Of a DNA stretch of 64,000 bases, positions 1-12,189 are shown in pieces. Source of the DNA: Oreohelix idahoensis (taxonomy: Eukaryota; Mollusca; Gastropoda; Stylommatophora; Oreohelicidae); the NCBI GenBank assembly GCA_024509875.1, contig JAMPIV010018781.1, forward strand, positions 62,001 through 126,000, written 5' to 3'. Numbering within the stretch: the first letter of the stretch is position 1; each line of letters opens with the position of its first letter. The position numbers were made by a program, and so were the translations under genes. The notes beneath the pieces were generated by a model that did not search any database, was not told the DNA's origin, and saw only the letters and a list, made by a program, of their open reading frames with translations.

Positions 1-1
1 T

Positions 2-877
2 GCTGCAGTCGTCACTCAAAGCCAACAGGAGCTTCAGAGCTTGATGAATCGCTTCACTAAAGCATGCAAGGACTTTGGCCTCACAATAAGTCTAAAGAAA
101 ACGAATGTGCTGAGTCAGGATGTGGGTGCTGCACCAGTTATCACTATCGATAACTATGAATTGGCAGTGGTGCACCACTTCACATACCTAGGGTCTACCA
201 TCAATGACAAACTCTCACTGGATACAGAAATCGACAGCCGCATTGGCAAAGCTGCAGCTACCTTTGCCCGCCTCACATCGCGTGTTTGGGGAAACTCTAA
301 ACTCACAATGAAGACCAAAGCTGCGGTATATAATGCCTGCGTCACCAGCACACTCCTATATGGCAGCGAGACCTGGACGACCTATGCTAAGCAAGAAAGA
401 AGGCTCAATACCTTCCATTTGCGGTGTCTACGCCGCATCCTCGGCATCTCGTGGAAAGATAAAGTGACAAATGTCGAGGTGTTGTCACGTGCTGGCCTTC
501 AAAGTATGTATACGCTTCTTAGACAGCGCAGACTTCGCTGGCTTGGCCATGTTCGCCGCATGGAAGATGGTCGCATCCCAAAAGATATCTTCTACGGACA
601 ATTAGCAGATGGCAAGAGAACAGTTGGGCGACCACAGCTGAGGTTCAAAGATGTGTGCAAGAGAGATATGAGGGCACTGGACATGGATCCAGCAACATGG
701 GAGGATGAAGCTGCCGATCGCACTAAGTGGCGATGCTATTTACGGCGCCACCTCAGATTGGGCGAAGAGAGGCTCACACAAGAAGCAGAGGTGAGGAGAA
801 AACGTCGAAAGGAGCACCAGGAAAATAAGCAGCTGAGGGCTGTCACCTCAGGGGCGCATTCCCATAGTCAGTTATGA
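2..877 (+). pseudogene. LINE reverse transcriptase C-terminal fragment (LINE C), cut by window edge
   Basis: The frame is open from base 2, so the coding region continues out of the window; the first ATG is internal and not a real start. The protein has the thumb and tail region typical of RTE-like LINE polymerases: a FTYLGS motif, a LLYGSETW block, LRRILGISW, and a RLRWLGHVRRM block followed by a basic, E/K-rich tail. The catalytic YADD lies upstream, outside the window. It ends with a TGA at 875-877 and is followed by a short TAT repeat (about 887-906), which looks like the 3' tail of the element. There is no stop within 290 codons, so this copy may be fairly young. It is a transposon protein, not a host gene. 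Confidence 0.85.
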
Positions 878-978
878 CTGAAGGGGCTATTATTATTATT
901 ATTACTTATCTATGCTCCAGAGGATGTTCTGTTCTAATAGTAATAGCTTGAATACCTTCACCATATGGAGACACATAC

Positions 979-1123
<145 letters not shown>

Positions 1124-1124
1124 A

Positions 1125-1690
1125 TTATGAAAACATTAGCACATCAAAGACAGAAACTATGAAGATTATCAGATCACCAGACCTACTTTTCATACATGTC
1201 AACAACGCCAAGCTTAAGCTAAGTTCAAATACCTAGGGAGCATTTTTACAGAAAATGGAACAAGAAGTCAAAAAACCAGCACAGTGATGTATAAATTGTC
1301 ACCACTATTCAAACATCAGAATATCAATATGGAAACTAAATGACAGCTTATAAATAATATATTCTTACCAACTTTTTGCTATCAGTGTCAAATGTGATCC
1401 CTAATTAAAGCACAGCAGAGGATAATCACATTCTGTGAGATAAGGTACTTAAGAAAAACCTTTAATGTTACCAGAAGAGACAGGATGAAAAATGGTAAAA
1501 TCAGAAGATATGTAGGAGAATGGAGCCCTGATAAGTGACCACTATGTGCCTACAACAGTAGAAGATCTTGTTACAGAGCATGGGGAAGACTATGATGTAG
1601 ATCGATAGACATTATGCAACAACATGGGCACAACACAGCCAGTGCAACACACTAAGAACGCATACTTCAGCTCCCCACCACACTTTGAGG
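1125..1690 (+). pseudogene. Decayed LINE polymerase C-terminal remnant
   Basis: No long open frame, but translated pieces in changing frames keep the order seen in intact LINE B and C copies: a KYLGS-like block near 1230, then RYLRK...VTRRDRM near 1440-1490. Many stops and shifts show an old, dead copy. No target duplication was found. The stretch 1691-1939 that follows holds nothing recognisable apart from an A/T-rich tract. Confidence 0.6.
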
Positions 1691-1939
1691 TATGAGTGGA
1701 ATGAAAAAGTAGAACTAATGTAAGGACCAAACCATCAGCGTGTTGCCAGTGACCTTTTGTGTTCTATTTAACAGACACAAAAAGTGCAAATGCTAATTTA
1801 TATTTTAGTGTGTTGTTATTAATAAAGACATACGAACCATATATTTGTGTTTTCTGTTTTTTTTTTTTTAATAAACAAAAACGTGAATGAAGTAATGTGA
1901 CCAGAAACATCCTGTCAAAATGTGATGTATAAAAGTGGC

Positions 1940-2683
1940 TGTTAAAGAAGATTATTATGTATTTTTACATGTTGACCTCACTTAGGTCTGTTAGCAGTTT
2001 AATCTACGCAGTAGCATTTCTATTTGTAGTCAACATGATATGTTTTGCACCATTTGGTATTTGTAAATGAATGCGATAGTGGGTGGACGTCTCAAGGCAA
2101 TGATGACGTAGTGAGGTGCCGCACTAATTGATTTAAACGGTCGATCTTGACCTTTCGTTTTAGTAATCCGTCAAAGCAAGACGTGATATGTTTCGCTCCC
2201 ATGCGAATTGAGTTTTATGATAATTCTCCTATGAGGCGTTGTACGAAGGTCGCCTCAAGTATTTCATTGATGTCCAATGCAAGTATATTAGTTCAAGAGT
2301 AATTTATAAGAGGAGTCGTTACTTTTCGGGAGCTATCAAGCATAATTCTATTATCCATACTTTGGTTATCCCTACTTGGATGTTACGGATGCCGTCATCT
2401 TCAGTATATAGGCCAGAGTATGTGACGATCTGTAAAGGACAGTAGGAGACGGATTGTTATGCATGTATGAATAAGATGCCATGTATTGAAACTGAGGAAC
2501 TTGTCTGAAGTAAATAAATATGTATAATTGTGGACCCAAACTAGGCGTTTGGAGCTATTGAATACTCATCAAGTTCTTGATCACCCAAACCATTCGTTAA
2601 CAAAGCATGATTGCTCATATGCACATACTTTCATCAGTTCTACAAAGTAGCAATAATAATAATCAAAACCCCGCAATGCAACA
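1940..2683 (+). repeat. 5' LTR of element 1
   Basis: 744 bp, TG...CA ends. An AATAAA-containing stretch lies near 2511. Directly after it, at 2684, gTGG starts the likely primer-binding site. Open frames of about 70 codons here recur at the same place in the 3' LTR and are simply LTR sequence. Confidence 0.9.
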
Positions 2684-3907
2684 GTGGATATGGCGGCCCA
2701 GTGAAGGGGAAAACGAATTTTTGTCAAGAACTTTAAAACGTATAAAGAAGAACCAGTGAGAATATCAATTGTGCAGATTTTTATGAACTTTTACGGCGTT
2801 ACAAGAAAAGATCTGTATATGTCAACGTACAGCGCATGCGTACTAGAAACCATGACGACGCCCAGAAAATTCATGTCAAGATGTCAGCTCCATGTCTGCT
2901 GAGAAAACTTCTATCAAATCTCAAGAATTCCAGTATACTATGGCCTCAATTTGATCGAAGGAACTGCTTTACGATACCTGAAAACCTGTTTCAAGTCACC
3001 AGTCTGTCTCCTGACGTAGCCTTATGGTGTATACCAGCGGTGTCGGAGATTTTTGTTCGGGGCTTAAGATAAGTACCATTTTTGATCTAACAAAATTTGT
3101 TCAGGTTACATTCTAAGCAGGCCCTTAACCAATATATATTTGTTTCTATATATTGTATGTATATTAATATGTTATTTATGTGGGAGGATGGCTGGAACTT
3201 TAGACTTGTAATGTCTTTCCGAACGACCGCAAGTCTAAAGTCGTTCTTGTAGGGCCATTTTTTGATTTATCACCGTTTGAGCAGAAGAAGACTTGAGATT
3301 ACTCGTCCTTGTTCTGTCTGCTATCGGTTTTTAATCAATAATAGATGTTTAGCTGTTACGTGATGTTTATCTATCTTGTATTTTAACTGTTCCTTGTTTC
3401 ATTTTTTGCTTATTTATGTCATTTGTTTGTCAGATATTTGTAATCCTGACCTAACTATCATTCAGTTCTACATGTCAGCTGTGTTTCTTGTCAATGGGTC
3501 CTGTCTGGTATATTTTTAGATTTTTCTGTTGTGGTTTGACCTCAATTCTGTTTTCGTCGTAATTCACTTGTAAAAGAGATTTTATTCAGTTTTAAAACAT
3601 TTTTTGGTGTAGCGTGTTATATTGTGGTGTGATATTGTTTTGTAAAATAACTGTCTTCCTTGGTTTATGTATTGTTAACTCACAATATAATAATAACATG
3701 GTATGCATAATTATTTATGCATATATTATATGACTGCAATACTTATTGATTGCAGTGTACTAGTAGTTCACTAGCTACTGTTTATTTGCCTGAGGAAGGC
3801 ATATCATTATATAATATTTTTAAAAAAATGTTTGTTGCTTCAAATTAATTTGTAAAACAAATTGATAGGTAACTGATCGACTAATTGAGTCACAGTTAGT
3901 GGTGAAC
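2684..3907 (+). other. 5' leader of element 1 (no gene)
   Basis: Noncoding region between the LTR and the gag ATG. A 78-codon open frame at 2836-3072 has no recognisable features. The rest is T-rich and without open frames. Confidence 0.6.
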
Positions 3908-5657
3908 ATGGCCACACTAGAATCTTTCATGAAGATTGGGAAGGAATTTGGTTACAAAGCTGATGCTTTGAGAGAATTTGCTATGGCTGAGTTAGCTAAA
4001 GCAAAACAAGAAGAAGCTGAGAAAAAACGTGAGGAAGCTGAAATAAGGGCTGAAATAAAACGTGAGAAAGCTGAACAAGAAGCTAAAGAAGAAAAATTAA
4101 GGGCTGAAATAAAACGTGAGAAAGCTGAACAGTCTCCAAACTTCAGAAATGAGGTATCTGAGGACGGTGGTTGAAGTAACAAGAAGAGACATGGTACGCA
4201 ACCAGACGATACGTCAAGGCCTTAAATCCTACCCCCTGCAGACCCAAGTAGAACAGTCCCAGTTAAGATGGTTTGGCCATGTCTGCAGAATGGGAGAAGA
4301 TCGGATACCACGACAAGCATGGGAAACAAAGAGCCAAGGATCCAGACCCCGAGGACGACCCAGAGTCCGCTGGGAGGACAACATTAGACAATCTTTGAAG
4401 GACCGAGGACTAGAATGGAACCAGGCCAGGAGGAAGATAGCCGATAGGATAGTCTGGCGCTCTCTCTTCCAAACCTCTACACCTCACGGTAGAAGGGGAA
4501 CGACTAAGTAAGTAAGAAAGCTGAACAGGAAGCTAAAGATGAGATAAAACGTATTAAAGAAGAAAAAAAGACTGATTGCAGAAAAGGAGAAACTGCAACA
4601 AGAAAAAGAGTTATTAATTCTTCGTATAGAAGAAGCAAAATTAAGAAATCAGACTGCTAACAATAGCAATAATGGTGATTCAAATACTGCTACCTCTACA
4701 TTACACGACAAAGGTAATGATAGATTTAAATTACCAACATTTAACCAAAATATTGATGACATGTCATCCTACCTAGCAAGATACGAAAGTGTATGTGTAG
4801 CTAATAAACTAGATAAATCATTATGGGTTGGCAAACTTATACAGTTTTTGGCTGGAGATCCCATGACTGTGGTAACTAATATGGATGATTCACTTAAAAG
4901 TGACTATGATGATGTCCGCAAGATCCTATTTAAACCTTTTCAGCTTACCAAAGAAGGATATCGGGTGAAGTTTAAGACTATGATTCCAGAATCTGGGAAA
5001 GATTTTTCACAATTCATCTCTGGTATACGTCTTGCGTTTAATAGATGGATCCAACTCTCAGGAATTGAGAAAACATATGACAAACTTATGGATCAAATAC
5101 TGAGGGATACGGTGTTATCCTCAATAAGCAAGCCATTCTGGTCTTTCTTACAAGAACGCAAGCCATTAGATTTATCATCTATGGAAACCCTAGCAAGACA
5201 ATACTGCACAGCACATCAGGGTGCATGTATTAGTAACAATCAAGTTAAAGAAGCACTTCCGGTTGCTGCAGTTACAAATTTGAACAATAATGGCAGATTC
5301 AGATCTCAAAGCCTAGACAGAAACTTCATACATAGAAGGTAAAACGATAATAATAATTATCACAGAAGCAACAATTATTACCAGAATGATAACTCAAATA
5401 GAGGTCGACAAACATATAGAAATCAGTCACCTCAATTTAGATACAACAACAACTTTAATAATAATAATGGTCAACAAGGATCCAACTATAGAAGACAAAA
5501 TAATTTCATTCCTCAGAATAATAATTGGAATAATAACAACCAGCACTATAGAAATAGAAGTAATAGTCAAAATGGTAGAAATCAGAGTAACTATGTTGAT
5601 CGCCAAAGGCAACGATCTTCGTCTCGAGGGCCAAGGAGGTCCGAACATAATGTTGGG
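3908..5657 (+). pseudogene. gag of element 1 (interrupted)
   Basis: The start is the ATG at 3908. Residues 1-75 are a charged K/E/A-rich coiled coil with an imperfect repeat. Coding is broken at 4133-4516 by an inserted LINE B fragment and resumes at 4529, with a frame change near 4567 in an A-run. The capsid part (about 4720-5280) matches the capsid of element 2 block by block, for example EGYRVKFKTM against EGYRLLFKTM and LQERKPLDL against LHERKPSTL. At 5340-5342 an in-frame TAA interrupts the frame. After it comes an Asn/Arg/Gln-rich nucleocapsid-like stretch, in the same frame up to the protease. Role in the family: structural protein of retrotransposon particles. This copy cannot make a full Gag. 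Confidence 0.88.
4133..4516 (+). mobile_element. 5'-truncated LINE B copy inserted in gag
   Basis: The insert encodes the last part of the LINE B polymerase (EMRYLR, VTRRDMVRNQTI, QLRWFGHVCRMGED) and ends in an AAGT repeat. It is flanked by a 14-bp target duplication, agaaagctgaacag, at 4119-4132 and 4515-4528 (overlapping the tail by a few bases). The gag coiled coil itself contains similar repeats, so the exact ends can shift by a few bases. Relatives lie at 43348-43794, 51068-51318 and 56172-56753. Confidence 0.9.
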
Positions 5658-6532
5658 GTGGCACTTACAGTTAGTACACATAAGGGTAATCATGATGTAA
5701 AAAATCAGGTTCACTCAGCTGCGTGTTGTTCATTTAATTTTGATATTGCTGATAGTTGTGAAGAATGCCTAACTCTATTCCAGAAAGATAGTACTACAAG
5801 GCTGAAGTGCGGACATCCTCTTCCAGCAGTTGGTCTATCGATGGTTCATGACGGAACGGGTACACTGGTGTTCAACAAGGGTTTTGTCAACGGTATTCCA
5901 GTGTCAGTACTCAAGGACTCTGGGTCGACAACGATTGGTGTTAGACAATCGCTTGTTCCACCTTCCTGCTCTACAGGGAAGAGCATTAAGTGCATAACCT
6001 TCGGGGGAACAATTGAGTTCTACCCACAGCTATTGTAAATGTTAACACACCTTTCTTTACAGGTAATGTTACTGTATGCTTGTTGAATAATCCAATTGTG
6101 GATTTGACAGTTGGTCGCATTCATGGTAGTAAGGATTGCTTACCTGAAGAAATCGAGGAGTGGGAGAGACAACACAAGGTCACTGCACACGCAGGCTTTG
6201 CTATGGCTCATTTAAATTCCAGCAATTATCATGCTTGTAACACAGTATGTTCCAACTTTGGGCTCTGTACTATTGTGGAGGTTGATGAGGATACTCCTCA
6301 TACTGATAACAATGGCATCATATTTGATAATCCTATAAATAAAGATTTTAACACTACATGTACAGCAGTTGTCACTGGCATTGACAATGTTGTACCTACA
6401 TCCTATGATGTACCTGTACATGAGTACGCATCTGTTACAACTACAACCATGCACACATGTTTTCTTATATTGGTGTTCTCTTTTCACCAGTATGCTATTG
6501 TCATGTCGTGTGTCATGCACTTATTTAATTAG
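5658..6532 (+). pseudogene. Protease and linker region of element 1
   Basis: The frame continues from gag. A Cys module (CEEC, then LKCGHP) is followed by an aspartic protease with the active-site motif KDSGSTTIGVR near 5926 (DSG; most such proteases have D-S/T-G). The frame changes near 6022, and the next frame (6080-6532) opens with LNNPIVDLTVGRIHG, matching the segment after the protease in element 2. Beyond about 6200 the similarity is lost. The integrase zinc finger and D,D-35-E core that follow here in element 2 are absent. Confidence 0.8.
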
Positions 6533-6755
6533 ACGGGTGTCTCTCTATAATCACACACATTTTTTTTGTAGGATGGTGTGGGTTTTCCTTTTCTATTTTG
6601 TCTTTAATGCGATGTCTGGTGCTCATTGCACTACTCATAAGACATTGATGGTTCATTCCACCACTGACATGCCTATGCATGTCATGTCACATTCTGAGAT
6701 GACTCAGGACACACAGTCATCGTATGAGTATGTGAGTATCTTTGTCGAACAATTT
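6533..6755 (+). pseudogene. Junction left by loss of the integrase in element 1
   Basis: Short matches to element 2 survive: an SSYEYV block from the integrase C-terminal side near 6717-6735 and EQFQ from the RT leader. Then the frame jumps into the RT sequence at DAEP near 6757. This indicates deletion of the integrase core and of the part of RT upstream of the palm. Confidence 0.65.
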
Positions 6756-7831
6756 CAGATGCTGAACCACATCCATTGCTTGACGATCTACTTGCTCGTC
6801 TATCTACTGCTATTTTCTTTACAAAAATATATCTCACTAAGGGATACTGGCAGATTCCGTTAACGGATCAAGCCAAACCTTTAACTGCGTTTTCAACTCC
6901 ACGTGGATTATATCAGTGGAATGTTATGCCTTTTGGGCTCATGAACGCACCTGCTACATTCATTCGCATGATGCGACAAATCTTATCTCAGAGAGATGAT
7001 ATCATTACTTATATTGACAATATCTGCTTATTTAGTTCGTCTTTTGATGAACATTTTGTGGGACTTAGTTCTTTATTAGATACTCTACGAGTACATCATT
7101 TGACTGCAAGACCTACGAAAGTCCAGATTGCTTTTACAGAAATCACTTTTCTTGGACATACTATTGGGTCGGGTATGATTCAAACTATACCTCAAAATGT
7201 ATCTAAAATCCTTAACCTATCAATCCCGACTACAAAGAAACAAGTGCGCAGTTTGTTAGGATTAGTCCAGTATTACAGCAGATTTATTCCAAATTTGTCC
7301 AGTATTATGTCTGTATTGTCGTCCCTATTGCGCAAGGGAATGCCTATGAAGATAATCTGGTCGGAAAATTGTCAGTTGGCATTTAACAAAATGTTACATG
7401 TTTTTTCCAAACCTCCTATTCTGAGGCTACCTGATATTGCCAAAATATATATTCTCCGAACAGATGCGAATAATTTCGGCTTAGGAGCCAGTTTTCTGCA
7501 AGAACATGGGGGGATTTTACATCCTACGCTGTATATATCCAGGAAGCTGTCTGAGACGGAACAAAAATACTCTGTCATCGACAAAGAACTTCTGGGAGTT
7601 GTTTGGGCAATACAGAAATTGGAGAGATACCTGCTTGGAGTGCCCTTCATAATCCAGACTGACCAGAAAGCGGTCGCTTCTCTCAGAAAGGCTGATCATA
7701 AAAACGCAAAATTAGCACGTTTCGCTATATTGTTACAACCATTTGACTTTCAAATCCAACCTATTCCAGGATCTGACAATGTGGTTGCAGACTCGTTATC
7801 AAGAAACCCGTCATCAATACTCGAAAACTAA
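6756..7831 (+). pseudogene. RT and RNase H of element 1, catalytically dead
   Basis: One open frame of about 350 codons with Gypsy-type RT blocks (KGYWQIPL, FSTPRGLYQWNVMPFGL, MNAPATF) and an RNase H domain from about residue 225 (RTDANNFGLGA, SVIDKELLGVVW). The usual LDLSKGYWQ is IYLTKGYWQ here, so the first catalytic Asp is lost. YxDD is YIDN (residues 79-82), so the last Asp of that motif is lost. RT activity is not expected although the frame is open. The true upstream part of RT has been deleted. Confidence 0.9.
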
Positions 7832-10564
7832 ATATTGTTCAATCAAAATATCCATGAATCCAAGACAGTCGTTATCAAACGTACGTTTCTTAAAGTCATT
7901 TTCATCTCAAACCATCAACAATGCACGTTGCATACTTTTCTTGACTTCCCACGATATTATCGATGTATATCTTATTGAACATTTGAAAAAATCTACATAC
8001 ATATGATGATCGATTTTTTCGCCAAACATAACATGGCGTAACTTTCTACTAGTGTTTCTGAACCTTGACTTCCAAAGATGGATTAAAGTAAGGATCACAA
8101 ATCTTTTTCATGTCCAGCATCATTGGGACTTTTCTGTATAGACAATTTGGGTCTATTGCGGAAGGAAATCTGTACAGTTACAAGATACCTCCATGATGCC
8201 TCCTTTATTGTATTCTAAACACTCACGGGTAGTCATCAGGTTCTACTTCGTTTGAGTGAGTACACACCAACTTATGTTGATGGTTGTTTTTTATATATGT
8301 CTTCTGTCACGCACGAATATGCACAATTTGGTGTAGGGGAATTCGTGCGCGCTTGTGTCCAAGCAAGGCAGATGACGTCAGAGGTTAAAAATGAAAGCCA
8401 GCATCTCATGCCAGACATTGAGTCTGTTGCCTATATTCCTATATATACCCAGTGTGTTGGGTTAAGTATTCTTCTGGTACAATGACTTCTTGGTAGAAGC
8501 CATTGTCGGATTACACTACACGTAAGTCCGAACCAGTTTTGGTAAGTGAATTGTTTACTTGAACTTTCGTGTCACCATCCTTCGTTGGCATCTAGCTAGC
8601 ACCTTTCTGCAAAGGGGTGTTATAATGGATCAACGGGGACTTTCACTGAAAGCATTTTAATATTATAAAGGATTCAAGGCTTCATCCTTTACGGTTTATT
8701 GGCTTGTAATATTATGTGGATTGCCGTCGCACGAGTCACGGCGACGAAGAGAGGTTAGCCAAGCACTAGGACATAACCTTCGTTGTTTATATTATATGCA
8801 AGCATGTATGGATCTGCCATGTCAGGGGTACCAAGCTACTAAAGTACCCGACCAGAATTGTAGGACAGAATCTATATATTTATTCCAAGATCTTTATGGT
8901 TGAATAGTCCTAACGGTCATGACATTGACGCAAAGGTCAAACCCTGATCTTATGTGAGAAGCTATTATGATGCCTGTACCATGCCTATATATATGCTACA
9001 TGTACGTTTACTGTGGAATCCATGTTTGAAGTACTGTAACCCGTTGTCGTCAACGTATTTCGTCCTAAATAAATTATGATGTCAGTAAACCTAACGAGTT
9101 CGTCCCTATACACATTGGCACTCGTTGACGTGCCTGCTTGTTATTGAAGTCCTTCCTTCACGTTCCAAGAAAGAAACATTCGTGTTATTATTGCCAAGTC
9201 CAAATAGCATCGCCCGTGTTGGACCGTTGTCACTACGACACCATCAACATCCTTTAGTCAGCGGTTCACACCCCAGTAAAAGCGAGGCTACACTCCGTCA
9301 ATGCATTATTTACAAGAAAGTACAGTCTTACGTCGAATTGCTTGCCGGCAATTTCCTATGATGCATATAAACGTTGAACGATTTATGATACGATGACTAC
9401 ATTTACGTTGGTGATCTACACACTATGTACCTGCTATTTGATGGTACGTTACGGACTATCATTTGAATTATTCTTTTCAACTTCCGGGAAATCTTACGAA
9501 ACTATATCAAGTCTCAACAAACTTACGTTGGTACCCTCCATTGGTACCTAATTTTGAATGCAGATAAACATTGGATTGTTTTCCAGGAATGTCTACCACA
9601 TAATTTAGTGCATTCTACCTGAACGTATTGATCGAACATAGATTGAAATGTCTTACAATTATACGTTCCATGGATTCTATTCACATATCAAAATTCGACG
9701 GAACCGAAGAAACACTCGGACCGATTTTAACTACATTGACTTTTTGAACAGTCGAGAAAAATAACATTAAATATTTCTTGATTGGACATTGTGATGTTCT
9801 TCACTTTACGGAGGATTTTTCTTGCAGTTGTATATTAATGAACATTTGTTTAATGTATGTAATCATAATATTACATTAATTTCATTAAGTTTAGATCTTT
9901 CAATTAGTAATTTTTTTTACTTAATCTAATTATTATATTTAGTTGTTATGATTAATTAATATTTATTAATATTTTATTTTGTTACAAATAGACATAACTT
10001 AGGGTAAATTTTGTTAATTGGATAAGGGAGATAAGGCATGTTTAATTTTCTTTAGTACATGATACACATACTTTCTTCCCTTCTTTTGTCTATATGTACT
10101 CTTACTAATCTGTTTGTTTTGCTTACTTGTCTTTTCTGGTTGTCTTCACAATAATTTTTCTTTACATTTGACATAATATTACACTACATTACATACTTCA
10201 CTTTATTTTCAAACCTCTACACATTTAATAAGTTATATACTGCACCATCATTTATTTACAATACAATTTATGTTATACATTAATACATAATTCTTAGTTC
10301 AACTTAGTAAACTATTATGTATTGTATTGACTGTTGACGATTAATTTCGTTAGGTAACATAATATTTCTTCGATATGTTGTTTATTTCTTTGACATACTA
10401 TGTTTAGGACAACGACCTTAGACACTGTTTATTGTAAACATCTCTGGCCGTATGTCATATATTTTTCGCGATGTTTCCTTCAATTAATTGCGATGTAAAT
10501 TTTTGATGATATGGTCGAAAAAACCAATATAGTTACTTTTTTCTATCCCACCGGGGGAGGAATT
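7832..10564 (+). other. Gene-free 3' region of element 1
   Basis: About 2.7 kb without a supportable gene between the RNase H stop and the 3' LTR; the 60-87-codon frames present match nothing I recognise. A purine-rich tract (accgggggaggaa) at about 10550-10562 sits directly before the LTR and is the likely polypurine tract for plus-strand priming. Confidence 0.65.
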
Positions 10565-11644
10565 TGTTAAAGAAGATTATGTATTTTTACATGTTGACCT
10601 CACTTAGGTCTGTTAGCAGTTTAATCTACGCGGTAGCATTTCTATTTGTAGTCAACATGATATGTTTTGCACCATTTGGTATTTGTAAATGAACGCGATA
10701 GTGGGTGGACGTCTCAAGGCAATGATGACGTAGTGAGGAGCCGCGCTAATCGATTTAAACGGGGGGCCGCGCTAATCGATTTAAACGGTCGATCTCGACC
10801 TTTCGTTTTCATAATCCGCAAGATGCAGCAATAGTTAATGCAGTCAGCGACCCATAGCTGTACTGCTTGCATCAGGACCAGCGAACCAGAGCTGGTCAAG
10901 ACCGCACTTCACCTCCACGTGGTGGTCCTGGAAACAGTCTGCAGCAGTGCAGTCTGGCTGAGCGAGTGCGGATCACAATGGGAAGGCAAACCCGGTCCCT
11001 AAAAAATGCCGTGCTGAAGTCGGATGTGTCGACCGAAAGGTGCAGATATCACAGCTTAGGCGTAAACAGAATGAACGCAACCACCGTCCTTTTCAGGGCG
11101 AACGAAGAAGAAGAATAATAATAATCCGTCAAAACAAGACGTGATATGTTTCGTTCCCATGCGAATTGAGTTTTATGATAATTCTCCTACGAGGCATTGT
11201 TGTATGAAGGTCGCCTCAAGTATTTCATTGATGTCGAATGCAAGTATATTAGTTCAAGAGTAATTTATAAGAGGAGTCGGTACTTTTCGGGAGCAATCAA
11301 GCATAATTCTATTATCCATACTTTGGTTATCGCTACTTGGATGTTACGGATGCCGTCATCTTCAGTATATAGGCCAGAGTATGTGACGATCTGTAAAGGA
11401 CAGTAGGAGACGGATTGTTATGCATGTATGAATAAGATGCCATGTATTGAAACTGAGGAACTTGTCTGAAGTAAATAAATATGTATAATTGTGGACCCAA
11501 ACCAGGCGTTTGGAGCTATTGAATACTCATCAAGTTCTTGATCACCCAAACCATTCGTTAACAAAGCACGATTGCTCATATGCACATACTTTCATCAGTT
11601 CTACAAAGTACCAATAATAATAATCAAAAGCCCGCAACGCAACA
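10565..11644 (+). repeat. 3' LTR of element 1, with a 302-bp insertion
   Basis: Same TGTTAAAG start and GCAACA end as the 5' LTR, but 1080 bp long. It carries a tandem duplication of about 27 bp (around 10740-10790, a segment containing gccgcgctaatcgatttaaa) and an unrelated insert at 10819-11120. Confidence 0.9.
10819..11120 (+). mobile_element. Short retroposon-like insert in 3' LTR
   Basis: Absent from the 5' LTR. It is flanked by the 8-bp direct repeat ataatccg (10811-10818 and 11121-11128). The right end is a GAA/TAA microsatellite, as expected for the 3' tail of a LINE or SINE. An 83-codon open frame runs through it, but I do not recognise the product. It could be a 5'-truncated LINE end. 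Confidence 0.7.
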
Positions 11645-11884
11645 GTGGCCAGGAACAAGTTTTAAAATGATTTCTTGCCTGTTTATGTATTGCAACATTT
11701 ATTTATTTATTTTCTTTCATGAAGCAAAGATATCATATTGTACTTTCAAAACAGATGAACAGCTGGTAACATAAAAGTGTTTAGTAGAATTAATGTGATC
11801 AAAATACAAAAATTAAGTGCATGATGCTTATTATCATCTAAAAATGATTTACAAAAAAAAATTTTTTTTGCATGGCTATATTCA

Positions 11885-12065
11885 TAGCTACTGCTTCTCC
11901 AGACATGTCGTGAGATGTGACTAACAGCAGGTTGTGCATGGGGCTGGCAAACTCATCATGTAAGACACATTGCTACAGAAATAACTGCAGTAAAAGAACA
12001 TGAATACTTTCGTGGAGGCTTGCTGTAAGAGAACAAGTTACAGTGGTGGTCCCATGTTCCATAAG
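11885..12065 (-). repeat. Dispersed repeat family V, copy 1
   Basis: On the minus strand it contains the family core: ...gcagt-nn-tt..., then gtagcaat-tgt, then catgatgagttt-gccagccccat. Other copies lie at 15.65, 17.3, 17.7, 44.2, 44.5, 60.0, 61.1 and 61.4 kb in both orientations. The stretch 11650-11884 holds nothing recognisable. Confidence 0.6.
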
Positions 12066-12189
12066 AAGTAAAAATGGAAAGTATGATGATGATGCTGGAA
12101 CACTGCTATTATTTCAAGCTACAGTTAACCAGAACACTTTCTTCTTCTTCTTTGATCCATAAACCCCAACTGTAAAAGCAGTCAGTGGC

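Larger units (their letters stand above)
1940..11644 (+). mobile_element. Ty3/Gypsy LTR element 1 (Gmr1-like relative), degenerate
   Basis: A 9.7-kb element bounded by related LTRs that begin TGTTAAAG and end GCAACA. It is flanked by the 5-bp duplication gtggc (1935-1939 and 11645-11649). Inside, in order: 5' leader, coiled-coil Gag, capsid, Asn-rich nucleocapsid, CxxC...CGH module, protease, remnants of the integrase C-terminus, RT and RNase H, then about 2.7 kb without genes, and a purine tract next to the 3' LTR. Its proteins are clear relatives of those in the element at 23.9-34.3 kb. By eye the two LTRs differ at roughly 20 positions over the shared 740 bp, so it is older than that element. 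It carries a LINE B insertion in gag and another insertion in its 3' LTR. Confidence 0.9.

Noticed and set aside
2239..2445. Small protein frame repeated at 11197-11406
   Set aside because: It is repeated because it lies in the two LTRs; no protein family recognised.
3952..4182. Minus-strand frame rich in Ser/Phe/Ala opposite gag
   Set aside because: It mirrors the repetitive coiled-coil coding on the other strand.
5427..5714. Minus-strand, Ile-rich hydrophobic frame that looks membrane-like
   Set aside because: It is the antisense of the Asn-rich nucleocapsid of element 1 (AAT/ATT repeats).
6369..6863. 164-codon hydrophobic frame resembling a small membrane or envelope-like protein
   Set aside because: It overlaps, in another frame, the decayed gag-pol remnants and the true RT frame; no signal peptide plus Cys pattern supports an envelope.
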